Shown: positions 37,215 through 49,800 of the stretch, one piece after another
Layout: each line of letters opens with the position of its first letter
Numbering within the stretch: the stretch's first letter is position 1
From: Sesamum alatum
Taxonomy: Eukaryota > Streptophyta > Magnoliopsida > Lamiales > Pedaliaceae
Length of the DNA: 64,000 nt
Assembly: GCA_034509735.1 (NCBI GenBank)
Contig: JACGWO010000006.1
Span: forward strand, 14,138,645-14,202,644
Direction of reading: 5' to 3'
Program-made: the position numbers and the translations under genes
The notes under the pieces: generated by a model
Seen by the model: only the letters and a program-made list of their open reading frames with translations
Databases searched by the model: none
Told to the model about the DNA's origin: nothing

Positions 37215-39201
37215 TGTTAGAATAGGTGACCATGTAAGTCAATTTTGGCAGGAATATGTAACCTATGTCTAGACAATTTTTAGGTATTTGATAAAACCAT
37301 TTATGAATAAAGAAGTGAAAATTCATATGGCAATACTTTGTTTACGTTCACTTATCTGCATTTACATTTCTGTTCACTACGCAAATAAAGCCCACGGACT
37401 GAGAAATGATTTCGGGGACTGGGACTACGCTTGGAGGTAGGTCCATGAAATCAGTCTTACCGAATCAGTCCGGAAATCTCCAAGTCAAGGAATCTCGAAA
37501 ATGGGTACCGGGATTCCCTTTGAGACTTGCACTAAGCATCTGCTGTCGTATTTCATCGACGGGTGACGAAGGTCGTCTAAGCAGTGTTAGTGGGTAAGCA
37601 TGCTAGGAAGCAGCTGACTGAGGTGACTCGCGGGAACCGTCTTACGGAGGACCTTGAGTATGGTCAGCAAGGTATGATGTGTATTCCCGGTTCCAACAGT
37701 ACAGGCCAAGTCCTTTGACTTGAGGAACTGCTGAGTTTACCTATGCATCAGGTCTGTATCTTAGATATGGTGAGAGATTGCCAAAATACTCTTGAGTAGT
37801 CATAAGCCATGTCTAGTGCAGCTCGGGTGTAAAAAGTGACAGTAGTTTCCAAGAAAGGATCTGTCTCCTGTCAAAAGGTATTGATAGTTGAGTCTCATGT
37901 ATGCTCTGTGTCTTGTCCCTGAAATCTGTGGCCACAGTAACTAAACAGAAGGGAAAGGTTTCCCTTGCAGCGTTTAGTAAGGACAGACCGACACTTAGGT
38001 CCAAAATGGGTACCTGCATTTTCCGTGCCCTAGACCCTAAGTGATGAGACCGAAGATAGAAGGACAAGTGTACTGTTAGAGCCTAAATGTTCATCCCCGA
38101 ATATTTCACCTAGTCTCTAGTGCCATGGGCCGTTGCTAGATGGCTACCCATGGTAACGGGCGGATTCTAGGGATCCGACCAAGTCTAGCTGAATGGTGAA
38201 CCTAAAGAGTCACACACTATCCACACACACACTTAGTATTTAATTTGGAATTAAATATTGGAGTAAAGGAATGATTAAATTAGATTTAATCGGGTCCTAT
38301 ATTTTCTTGGAGAAATTAATTCCTTCTATTTGATAAAGGGAATTAAATTAATAAATAGGATTTATTAAAGGGTTGATTTAATGGGCTTAGAATAAATAAT
38401 AATATTTATTTATTATATTATATTTATTCTTTTAGCCTTTTGGAATATTTAATGGGATTTAAATATTCCATTAAATTAAAATCAACGGTTGAGATGGAAA
38501 GGGGAGATGGAAGGCTAGGATTTGTTTGACTAGGTCAAACACTAGTTTGACTAGGACTTTGACTAGGTCAAAATCCTAGCCAAATTAGAGTTCTTAGAGT
38601 TGGAGTTTAAAGAGGATTAAACTCCTCCTCTATATAAACCTCCAGCCTCCAAACAATTGAAGGATGATGATTCTTGAAAACACGTACAACACACAGTCTC
38701 CCCTTCTCCTTACCTCTCGTCCGCCCCTCTCTCTTTCTCCAACAAGAAAATATTTTTCTTAGTTCTTTTGTTCTTGGAACATTAGAACTTAGATGAATTA
38801 ATACCGTTAATTGATAACGTGTTGTTGATTCATCCACTCCAAAAATATACACTTGTTCGTTGTTAGCACGACGTGCAAGATACGTGGGTGGATCGTGTGT
38901 CACGATTTGGAGGGTCTCAAGAACGAGATCTCGGTGCAAAACGGGGAACAACTCGAGTAGCCGTTGAAGACGAAAACGACAACGGGTAGGTCTCGTTTTA
39001 CTTTTTCGTCCCTCTTTAATTTGCAACTCTATGGCCTCCATGATTTCTTTAGATGCTTTATAATCATGAGATACACCGAACGCCCCGGAACCTCAAGGGT
39101 ACACCCCTTGAGCGTGTTCTTTTAAATTAAAAGCATGCTTTTATTTTTCGTATGTTTATTTTTATCGCGCTTCCGCATTCGCGCAATTCCCGGGACGATC
39201 C
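37215..39201 (+). repeat. 5' LTR of F2, last 23 bases missing
   Basis: It starts TGTTAGAATAGG. It runs to GGGACGATCC, and where the other LTRs continue ACCGATTTCTTTCA, leader sequence CTGTGCGCG begins instead. Confidence 0.93.
38631..38638 (+). promoter_or_regulatory. LTR TATA box (F2 5' LTR)
   Basis: TATATAAA follows CTCCTCC. The same box is in the 3' LTR at 46241-46248. It is the likely core promoter of family A elements. Confidence 0.65.
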
Positions 39202-40293
39202 CTGTGCGCGTGCCGGCGGCTGCTGCTGCTAGGGTTTCAAAACCCTAGCAGTGTTTTTTCTTTTATTTTTTAATTATTTTCAGTTTTAATTTTGAATTAA
39301 TTCTGAAAAATCGTTTTTGGTTCAATTATGCCTATTTTTGTAAAGACATTATTTTAGGAGTAAAATAAATTGGATTTGGAATCCCGGGGTTATTTTACTT
39401 AAAATAATGAGGAAAGGTTTTCCTAAAACGAGAAAATAATATTACCAATATTTGTGTTTTATTTTTTCACACGTTGTGCACATATTCATTTATTATTTTG
39501 GATATTTATGATTGGAAATCATATGTTGTTGGTATATTGTAATTATATGATTGGATCATGTGATTATGTGTGTTGGATGGAAATGGATGATCGCGAGCCC
39601 TAGACCGGATGTATGGTTTATTTTCTGTTGGGCCTGTGTGCCTCTTTTACTGCTTTCTCCTTCTCTCTTTCTAGTTGCATTGGAATAATAAGGCATTCTA
39701 CCTCTCTCCTTATGTACTCCCCCCGGGTTTTCGCTGGGGTTTCTATTTTTTAATATGTAATGAGAGTAGACTAGGAATAAGGTTTCCTTTTTTTTTGTAA
39801 TTGGTGGAGAAAAAGGAAGGACCACATGGAGAGCCCAGACGGGAGGCCCCTTGGAGTTTTCCATGAAGTAAAGAAAGAGAAAAAGAGACCAAGGCCCATC
39901 AGCATGATGATTGGGTTACTATTAATGTAATAGTATAGGACCAACCCTAGATTGACCATAGATCCACTGTGGGCTCAGTGGGTCGCATAGGATTCGGGCT
40001 CGTGATCATCCAACAGGGGCGTGCTAGGCTTTAATTTTGCATGTGGTTATGATGATGGATGAATGGGTTGTTTATTTATCGTATAACTGCTGTGGATGGT
40101 TTATTTACGCATTATGGATGTATGTGTAGATATTTATTTATTTGAGATCTCGGTCATTTCTTACTCTCACATTGGTTGGACCAATGTCAAAATATTAGAC
40201 CCTAGACAAAGTGGACATGAACTCTAGGAGTTTGTCCATGCCTTCCAATCCATGGCATAGTGAGGAAGCTGCTTTGGGTCAATAGCGTGGTCT

Positions 40294-40383
40294 CACGAGT
40301 TGTGGCATGTTATTGTACTTAAAGGAAGCTGCATTATGTCATGAACGAAAAACGGGCTGCTGCTACCTGTCTCACGAGTCGTG
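40294..40383. repeat. Palindrome pair in the F2 leader
   Basis: CACGAGTTGTG (40294-40304, one base off) and CACGAGTCGTG (40373-40383), 79 bp apart. Each is preceded by GGAAGCTGC some 40 to 50 bp upstream, so the pair may come from an old tandem duplication. Confidence 0.7.
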
Positions 40384-40645
40384 GGGGTACCAGTGGGTCC
40401 GTGGCTCGGTCGATTGGGTTGGGTCTAACGCCCAATTAACATGATTCACTTGGAGTCCTCGGGATCATGTGAAAGGGTGAGGCAATAATCTTGGGAATCT
40501 CGTGGAACGAGAATGGTATGGAATACCTCCCACAGGATCTTTTCCATGCGAATCGTAAAAGCAGGGTATGGGAAAAATCGTTGTGGATCCCAAGCCCACT
40601 TGGAAAGGATTTCCCGAAATCACGTTTGAGAGTACCGTGTTTTCG

Positions 40646-40653
40646 TATAAATA
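40646..40653 (+). promoter_or_regulatory. TATA-like box upstream of gag (F2)
   Basis: TATAAATA lies 107 bp before the gag ATG, in the context TCGTATAAATAGTGGGAGG shared with E1, R and F3. Confidence 0.45.
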
Positions 40654-40759
40654 GTGGGAGGATTAAATGACTAAAGTCCATGCATTTAATTATTTTATCA
40701 AACCACCGTCTTTTATTTTCTGCTGATCGCGCGCTGTTTCCTAAAATGTAGATTTTAAA

Positions 40760-43700
40760 ATGTCTAAGAACCCACTTTCCACCATTTTTGAGACAAACAA
40801 ATTCAATGGAACAAACTACAACGACTGGTTGCGCAATCTCAGGATAGTCCTAGATTACGAGAACCAAGGCTACGTCATGGACGAGCCTCTCCCTAGGACC
40901 TTACCGGAAGGATCCACGCCAGAAGAACGTGAGACGTTCGAGACTTGGCATAAGGATAACCGGAAGGTCCGTAGCATCATACTTGCTTCGATGACCAATG
41001 AGATTCAGAAGCAATATGAAAGGCTAGGCGATGTCCCTTCCATTATGGCTCGCCTTAAGGATTGCTATGCAGTCCCGGACCGGCATACTAGGTATGTCGC
41101 GACCAAGGCGTTCTTTGGAACGAAAATGACAGAAGGATCCTCTGTACAAGAGCACGGGGTTAAAATGCTTACCCTGGTGGAAAAGCTCGAGGACCTAAAG
41201 GCAGGTCTCGATAATGAAACGTACATAGATGTGATCCTTCAGTCACTCCCACCCTCCTTTGACCAATTTATCGTCAACTACAACATGAACGCACTTGAGA
41301 AGGGCATTCATGAGTTGATCAATATGTTGGTGCAATACGAGGCAACGACTAAGAAGTCCACGCCTTCGGTATTGTTTGGAGGTGCTTCGACTTCCAATAC
41401 GAAAGGCAAGGGTGCCGGACGTTGGAAGAAGAAGAAAGGGAAGGGAAAGGCCGTCAAAGCAGCTACGAACACTAAGAGTGCTCCCATTGCCAAAGAGGGG
41501 AAAGGCAAAGGAAAGGGAAAGATTGTCTCCAAGCAACAGTCAAAGGCATATGACATATGTATCAACTGCCGTGAGAAAGGGCATTGGAAGAGAGAGTGCC
41601 CCAAACTCTTCTCGAAACAAAGTATATATGTGATTGAGGTTAATATGGATAGTTTTGCCTCTTGGGTATTAGATACCGGCTGTGGAGCTCACATTTGCAA
41701 TGACTTGCAGGTGTTGAAAAGAAGCAGAAAACTGGGTAGCGGGGACATGATCCTGAAGCTTGGGAATGGCAAGGCCATCTCGGCAGAAGCAGTAGGATCC
41801 GCCACTCTAGTGATTAGTGATAGTATTAGCATAGATTTAGAGCAAGTTTATTTTGTACCGAGTATGATTAAAAACATCATTTCAATTCCATTGTTGGACA
41901 ATAGTGGTTATGAGTTTAGAATCAATAAAAATTGCTTTTATTTGATGAGGTGTGGAATTGCTCATCTACTTGGTACATTGCATAACGGACTCTATATCTT
42001 GCAACAAACGAATTTCGTCCTAAATGCACAACACAAACGAAAATTAGATAATAACGGGAATGCACGTCTGTGGCACGCTAGGCTAGGTCACATATCCCAA
42101 GATAGGATGAAAAGGTTGGTAGACTCAAAGAACCTAGAGGTTGGGGACTTGAGCGATCTACCAACTTGTGAGTCCTGTCTAAGAGGGAAAATGACCAAGA
42201 AGCCCTTTGTAGGACAAAGCAGGCTTGCCACAGGTCTGTTGGACTTGGTCCATACAGACGTATGTGGACCACTAAGGACGCAGGCCCGAGGTGGGTTCTC
42301 CTACTTCATAACCTTTACCGATGATCATTCGCGGTATGGTTATGTTTACCTGATGAGGTACAAGTCTAAAGCTCTTGAGAGGTTTAAAGAATTCAGACTT
42401 GAAGTGGAGAACCAAACCAACTGCAAAATTAAAATCCTACGGTCGGACCGAGGCGGTGAATACCTTAGTACGGAGTTCCTAGATTATCTAAAAGAACATG
42501 GTGTAGTATCAGAATGGACACCTCCAGGAACACCACAGTTTAATGGTGTCTCTGAAAGGAGGAATCGAACCCTGTTGGACATGGTTCAGTCCATGATGAG
42601 TTTTACCAAATTGCCCTTATCGTTTTGGGGCTATGCACTAGAAACGGCGGCCAAATTATTGAATTTAGCGCCTACTAGTGCATTGACCCGAACGCCATAT
42701 GAGATATGGCACGGCAAGCCTGCATCCTACAACTACTTGAAAGTGTGGGGTAGACCCGCATACGTCAAGAGGTTAGTGGGAGATAAGTTAGAATCTAGGT
42801 CTAGCTTATGCAGGTTCGTTGGATAACCTAAAGAAACTGCGGGTTATTACTTTTATGACCCCTTGGAACAAAAGGTGTTTGTTTCAAGAAACGCAGTATT
42901 CTTGGAGCAAGGCTTCCCAGAGGATATCCAACCTGATGAGCTGATCCTTGAGGAGTGAAGTGATGGAATCCAGCCATCAGAGGAGGCCGCGGAACCCTCA
43001 CTTAGAGGATTCAGGATAGACAGCCGAAAGGCTGACCAACCTCGAGAAGTCCAACATGCTAGGCATGAAGGACAGCCTCAGGAACAGCCAGTCCCGGTTC
43101 CTGAACCGCCGACTCCGATACAGTCAGCGCCCACAGTCACCACTAACGTTCCCGTTCTCCGTAGGTCCACTAGAGGGTCCAGACCTCCAGTGATATATGG
43201 CTTTCTAGGTGTGACCGATCTTTTGGATAACGATCCTAAGACTTATGGAGAAGCGATGTCTGACATCAACTCCGGAAAATGGCTTGAGGCCATGAAAGCC
43301 GAAATGGACTCCATGAGCGAGAACCAAGTCTGGAGTCTTGTAGATCCACCGAAAGGTGTTAAGCCAGTCGGCTGTAAGTGGGTCTACAAGCGCAAACTTG
43401 GTGTTGATGGAGAAGTCACAACCTTTAAGGCTAGGCTTGTAGCTAAGGGATACACTCAACGACCCGGGGTCGATTTTGAGGATACCTACTCGCCAGTAGC
43501 CATGGCTAAGTCCATTCCGATCCTGCTCGCCATAGCAGCATGGTATGACTATGAGATATGGCAGATGGACGTGAAAACGGCCTTCCTCAACGGTTTCGTT
43601 GAAGAAGAGATCTATATGGATCAGCCGGAGGGTTTCACGGTCACTAGAGAAGAACAGAAAGTCAGTCGTCTCCAGAAGTCCATCTATGGCCTCAAACAAG

Positions 43701-44808
43701 CCTCCCGGAGTTGGAACATTCGCTTTGATGAAGTAATACGGGGTTATGACTTCATCAAAAATGAATCCGACCCTTGTGTATACAAGAAGGTCAGTGGGAG
43801 CTCAATAGTGTTCCTAGTGCTTTATGTGGATGACATTCTGCTCATTGGTAATGACGTTAGAATGTTAGGAAACACAAAAGCATGGTTGTCAACCCAGTTT
43901 TCCATGAAGGACTTGGGTGAAGCCTCCTACATCCTAGGCATCCAGATTGTCAGGGACAGATCTAAAAGGATGTTAGGACTCACCCAAAACTCGTATATGG
44001 AGAAAGTCCTAAAGAGATATCGAATGGACAACTCCAAACGAGGATTCCTTCCAATGAGGCATGGGATCAAATTATCCAAGAAACAGTCTCCACAGACTGA
44101 TGAGGAACTTGAAAGGATGAAGGTCATCCCCTATGCTTCTGCCGTAGGTAGCATACTATATGCGGGCCACTGCACTAGGCCTGATATTGCGTACGCTTTG
44201 AGCGTGACAAGCAGATATCAGTCCTGCGCAGGAGAGGCACATTGGAATGCTGTTAAGGGCATCCTTAAGTACCTAAGGAGGACTAAGGAAATGTTCCTAG
44301 TCTATGGCAATGGAGAACTAATTCTGGAAGGCTTTAGCGACGCTAGCTTCCAGTCTGATGACGATGATGCCAAGTCTCAATCGGGGTACGTATTCAAACT
44401 CAATGGAGGAGTAGTAGCTTGGAAAAGTTCCAAGCAAGCAACCATTGCTGACTCCACCACAGAGGCTGAATACATAGCAGCTTCAGAAGCTGCTAAGGAA
44501 GCGGTTTGGATGAGAAACTACATCCAAGAGTTGGGTGTGGTGCCTAGCATCGCCGAGCCCGTTGTCATCTTCTGTGATAACAACGGCGCTATAGCGCAAG
44601 CAAAGGAACCGAGATCTCATCACCGTTCCAAACACATTCTTAGATGCAACCATCTTCTTAGAGAAATGGTAGGAGAGGGGACGTCCGGATGGACCGAGTC
44701 AACTCGGCAGACAACACAGCAGACCCGCTGACAAAGCCTATGTCGCAGAGCGCTCATACGCAACATCTTGAGAAGATGGGGATTAAGCATATGGGCAATT
44801 GGCTTTAA
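40760..44808 (+). pseudogene. Copia gag-pol of F2, nearly intact
   Basis: One frame of about 1350 codons, broken at only three places. Domains in order: gag with WLRNLRIVLDYENQGYV; CCHC knuckle CINCREKGHWKREC (41558-41599); protease LDTGCGAHIC (catalytic Asp at 41672-41674); GAG-pre-integrase LWHARLGHIS; integrase with HTDVCGP, DDHSRYGYV and SDRGGEY; reverse transcriptase with KTAFLNG and YVDDIL (43823-43834); RNase H with [12 protein letters not shown] and TEAEYIA. Breaks: TAA at 42824-42826 (TAC in F3), TGA at 42956-42958 and a one-base deletion at about 44667 that shifts the RNase H tail. The motif style suggests the Tork/Angela side of Copia, which is an inference. It is the best-preserved family copy here. 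Confidence 0.95.
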
Positions 44809-44809
44809 A

Positions 44810-44823
44810 GGTCAAGTGGGAGA
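44810..44823 (+). other. Polypurine tract of F2
   Basis: GGTCAAGTGGGAGA lies two bases after the pol stop and just before the 3' LTR. Confidence 0.8.
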
Positions 44824-44824
44824 T

Positions 44825-46824
44825 TGTTAGAATAGGTGACCATGTAAGCCAATTTTGGCAGGAATATGTAACCTATGTCTAGACAACTTTTAGGTATTTG
44901 ATAAAACCATTTATGAATAAAGAAGTAAAAATTCATATGGCAATACTTTATTTACGTTCACTTATCTGCATTTACATTTCTGTTCACTACGCAAATAAAG
45001 CCCACGGACTGAGAAATGATTTCGGGGACTGGGACTACGCTTGGAGGTAGGTCCATGAAATCAGTCTTACCGAATCAGTCCGGAAATCTCCAAGTCAAGG
45101 AATCTCGAAAATGGGTACCGGGATTCCCTTTGAGACTTGCACTAAGCATCTGCTGTCGTATTTCATCGACGGGTGATGAAGGTCGTCTAAGCAGTGTTAG
45201 TGGGTCAGCATGCTAGGAAGCAGCTGACTGAGGTGACTCGCGGGAACCGTCTTACGGAGGACCTTGAGTATGGTCAGCAAGGTATGACGTGTATTCCCGG
45301 TTCCAACAGTACAGGCCAAGTCCTTTGACTTGAGGAACTGCTGAGTTTACCTGTGCATCAGGTCTGTATCTTAGATATGGTGAGAGATTGCCAAAATACT
45401 CTTGTGTAGTCATAAGCCATGTCTAGTGCAGCTCGGGTGTACAAAGTGACAGTAGTTTCCAAGAAAGGATCTGTCTCCTGTCAAAAGGTATTGACAGTTG
45501 AGTCTCATGTATGCTCTGTGTCTTGTCCCTGAAATCTGTGGCCACAGTAACTGAACAGAAGGGAAAGGTTTCCCTTGCGGCGTTTAGTAAGGACAGACCG
45601 ACACTTAGGTCCAAAATGGGTATCTGCATTTTCCGTGCCCTAGACCCTAAGTGATGAGACCGAAGATAGAAGGACAAGTGTACTGTTAGAGCCTAAATGT
45701 TCATCCCCGAATATTTCACCTAGTCTCTAGTGCCATGGACCGTTGCTAGATGGCTACCCATGGTAACGGGCGGATTCTAGGAATCCGACCAAGTCTAGCT
45801 GAATGGTGAACCTAAAGAGTCACACACTATCCACACACACACTTAGTATTTAATTTGGAATTAAATATTGGAGTAAAGGAAAGATTAAATTAGATTTAAT
45901 CGGGTCCTACATTTTCTTGGAGAAATTAATTCCTTCTATTTGATAAAGGGAATTAAATTAATAAATAGAATTTATTAAAGGGTTGATTTAATGGGCTTAG
46001 AATAAATAATAATATTTATTTATTATATTATATTTATTCTTTTAGCCTTTTGGAATATTTAATGGGATTTAAATATTCCATTAAATTAAAATCAACGGTT
46101 GAGATGGAAAGGGGAGATGGAAGGCTAGGATTTGTTTGACTAGGTCAAACACTAGTTTGACTAGGACTTTGACTAGGTCAAAATCCTAGCCAAATTAGAG
46201 TTCTTAGAGTTGGAGTTTAAAGAGGATTAAACTCCTCCTCTATATAAACCTCCAGCCTCCAAACAATTGAAGGATGATGATTCTTGAAAACACGTACAAC
46301 ACACAGTCTCCCCTTCTCCTTACCTCTCGTCCGCCCCTCTCTCTTTCTCCAACAAGAAAATATTTTTCTTAGTTCTTTTGTTCTTGGAACATTAGAACTT
46401 AGATAAATCAATACCGTTAATTGATAACGTGTTGTTGATTCATCCACTCCAAAAATATACACTTGTTCGTTGTTAGCACGACGTGCAAGATACGTGGGTG
46501 GATTGTGTTTCACGATTTGGAGGGTCTCAAGAACGAGATCTCGGTGCAAAACGGGGAACAACGCGAGTAGCCGTTGAAGACGAAAACGACAACGGGTAGG
46601 TCTCGTTTTATTTTTTCGTCCCTCTTTAATTTTCAACTCTATGGTCTCCATGATTTCTTTACATGCTTTATAATCATGAGATACACCGAACGCCTGGGAA
46701 CCTCAAGGGTACACCCCTTGAGCGTGTTTTTTTAAATTAAAAGCATGCTTTATTTTTCGTATGTTTATTTTTATCGCGCTTCCGCATTCGCGCAATTCCC
46801 GGGACGATCCACCGATTTCTTTCA
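44825..46824 (+). repeat. 3' LTR of F2 (2000 bp, complete)
   Basis: TGTTAG...TTTCA, followed by TGCTG (46825-46829), the second TSD copy. It has a TATA box at 46241-46248 and the conserved CCATGG block at 45721-45820. Confidence 0.95.
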
Positions 46825-49800
46825 TGCTGAGTTGACTTGGTCCATCCGAACGTCACCTCTTCCTACCATTTCTCTTAGAAGATGGTAGCGTCTAAGAATG
46901 TGTTTGGAATGGTGATGAGATCTCGGTTCCTTTGCTTGCGCTATTGTAGCGTTGTTATCACAAAAGATGACAATGGGCTCGGCGATGCTAGGCACCACAC
47001 CTAACTCTTGGATGTAGTTTCTCATCCAAACCGCTTCGTTTGCAGCTTCTGAAGCTGCTATGTATTCGGCCTCAGTGGTGGAGTCAGCAGTGGTTGCTTG
47101 CTTGGAACTTTTCCAAGCCACTGCTCCTCCATTGAGCTTGAATACATAACCCGATTGAGACTTGGTATCATCGTCATCAGACTGGAAGCTAGCGTCGCTA
47201 AAGCCTTACAGGATCAGTTCTCCTTTGCCATAGACTAAGAACATTTCCTTAGTCCTCCTTAGGTACTTAAGGATGCCCTTAACAGCATTCCAATGTGCCT
47301 CTCCTGCACAAGACTGATATCTGCTTGTCACGCTACCATCCTTTCATCCTTTCAAGTTCTTCATCATTCTGCGGGGACTGTTTTTTGGATAACTTGATCT
47401 CATGCCTCATGGGAAGGAATCCTCATTTTGAGTTGTCCATCCGATATCTCTTTAGGACTTTCTCCATATACGTGAGCCCTAACATCCTTTTAGATCTGTC
47501 CCTGACAATCTGGATGCCTAGGATGTAGAAGGCTTCACCCAAGTCCTTCATGGAAAACTGGATTGATAACCATGCTTTTGTGTCACCCAACATTCTAACA
47601 TCATTACCTATGAGTAGAATGTCATCCACATAAAGCACTAGGAACACTATAGAGCTCCCACTGACCTTCTTGTATACACAAGGGTCGGATTCATTTTTGA
47701 TGAAGTCATAGCCCCGTATCACTTCATCAAAGCGAATGTTCCAACTTCGGGATACTTGTTTGAGGCCATAGATGGACTTTTGGAGACGACATACCTTATG
47801 TTCTTCTCCAGTGATTGTGAAACCCTCAGGTTGATCCATATAGATCTCTTCCTCAACGAAACCATTGAGGAAGGCCTTTTCACGTCCATCTGCCATATCT
47901 CATAGTCATACCATGCTGCTATAGCGAGCAGGATCCGAATGGATTTAGCTATGGCTACCGGCGAGTAGGTGTCCTCAAAATTGACCCCGGGTCGTTGAGT
48001 GTACCCCTTAGCTACTAGCCTAGCCTTAAAAGTCGTGACTTCTCCATCAACGCCAAGTTTGCGCTTGTAGACCCACTTCCAGCCAACTGGCTTAACACCT
48101 TTCGGTGGATCTACAAGTCTCCAGACTTGGTTCTCGCTCATGGAGTCCATTTCGGTTTTCATGGCCTCAAGCCATTTCCCGGAGTCGATGTCAGACATTG
48201 CTTCTCCGTATGCCTTAGGATCGTTATCCAGTTGACGGTCGTATTTAGAAAGCCATATCTCAAGAATTTATTATGGGAGATGCAGTCCCAAGAAAGAGCC
48301 TTTCTTCTTTCTCAAAGTCTGTTAGAGATGGAAAGAAGGCTTGAGAATAGCTGCTAAGAAAGCAAGCAAGCAAGAAAGTCAGTCTCTTCTTTCTGATAGG
48401 AGTTCGCACCTTAGCTTCTATCTATCCCTGGAGGTCTGGACTCTCTAGTAGACCTACGGAGAACGGGAACGTCAGTGGTGACTGTGGGCGCTGACTGTAT
48501 AGGAGCTGGCGGTTCAGGTACCGGGGCTGGCTGTTCCTGAGGCTGTCCTTCATGCCTAGCATGCTGGACTTCTCGAGGTCGGTCAGCCCTTCGGGTATCT
48601 ATCCTGAATCCTCTAAGTGAGGAATCCGTGACTACCTCTGATGACTGGTTTCCATCACTTGATTCCTCAAGGATCAGTTCATCAGGTTGGATATCCTCTG
48701 GGAAGCCTTGTTCCAAGAACACTGCGTTCCTTGAAATAAATACCTTTTGTTCCAAGGGGTCATAAAAGTAATAACCTGTAGTTTCTTTAGGGTATCCAAT
48801 GAACCTGCATAAGCTAGACCTGGATTCTAGCTTATCTCCCACTAACCTCTTGACGTATGCGGGGCTACCCCACACTTTCAAGTAGTTGTAGGATGCAAGC
48901 TTGCCGTGCCATATTTCATATGGCGTTTGGGTCAATAGACTGGTTGGTGCCAAATTTAACAACTTGGCCGCCGTTTCTAATGCGTAGCCCCAAAAGGACA
49001 AGGGCAATTTGGTAAAACTCATCATGGATCGAACCATATCTAACAAGGTTCGATTCCTCCTTTCAGAGACACCATTCAATTGTGGTGTCCCGAGAGGTGT
49101 CCATTCAGATATTATACCATTTTCTTTTAGATAATTAAGGAACTTGGTACTAAGGTATTCTCCGCCTCGGTCTGACCGTAGGACTTTAATTTTGCAGTTG
49201 GTTTGGTTCTCCACTCAAGTCTGAATTCTTTAAACCTCTCAAGAGCTTCAGACTTATACCTTATTAGGTAAACATAACCATACTGTGAATGATCATCGGT
49301 AAAGGTTATGAAGTAGGAGAATCCACCTCGGGCCTGCGTCCTTAGTGGTCCACATACGTCTGTATGGACCAAGTCCAACAGACCTGTGGCAAGCCTGCTT
49401 TGTCCTACAAAGGGCTTCTTGGTCATTTTCCTTCTTAGACAGGATTCACAAGTTGGTAGCTCACTCAAGTCCCCTGCCTCTAGGTTCTTTGAGTCTACCA
49501 ATCTTTTCATCCTGTCTTGGGATATGTGACCTAGCCTAGCATGCCACAGTCATGCGTTTCCATTATTGTCTATTTTACGTTTGTGTTGAGTGTTAAGAAT
49601 GAAGTTCGTTTGTTGCAAGATATAGAGCCATTATTAAGTGTACCAAGTAGATGAGCAATTCCACACCTCATCAAATAAAAGCAATTTTTATTGATCATAA
49701 ACTCATAACCACTATTGTCCAACAATGGAATGGAAATGATGTTTTTAATCATACTAGGTACATAATAAACCTGCTCTAATTCTATGCTAATATTATCACT

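Larger units (their letters stand above)
39202..40759 (+). other. Leader of F2, 5' portion deleted
   Basis: It corresponds to 59143-60698 of F3. The first part of the leader, including the PBS and the GC island, is gone. It keeps the palindrome pair (40294-40304 with one change, and 40373-40383), the TATA-like box and the AT-rich segment before gag. Confidence 0.88.
37215..46824 (+). mobile_element. Copia element F2 (family A), inserted in R
   Basis: A near-complete 9.6 kb element: 5' LTR (37215-39201, end clipped), shortened leader (39202-40759), gag-pol (40760-44808), polypurine tract, 3' LTR (44825-46824) and a perfect 5 bp TSD. The two LTRs differ at roughly thirty positions by eye over about 1.98 kb, suggesting a fairly recent insertion. 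The PBS and the GC-rich part of the leader are missing. Confidence 0.95.

Noticed and set aside
38607..39041. 144-codon minus-strand frame, repeated at 46217-46651
   Set aside because: It lies antisense inside the family A LTR and is open by chance in both copies. It shows no recognised domain.
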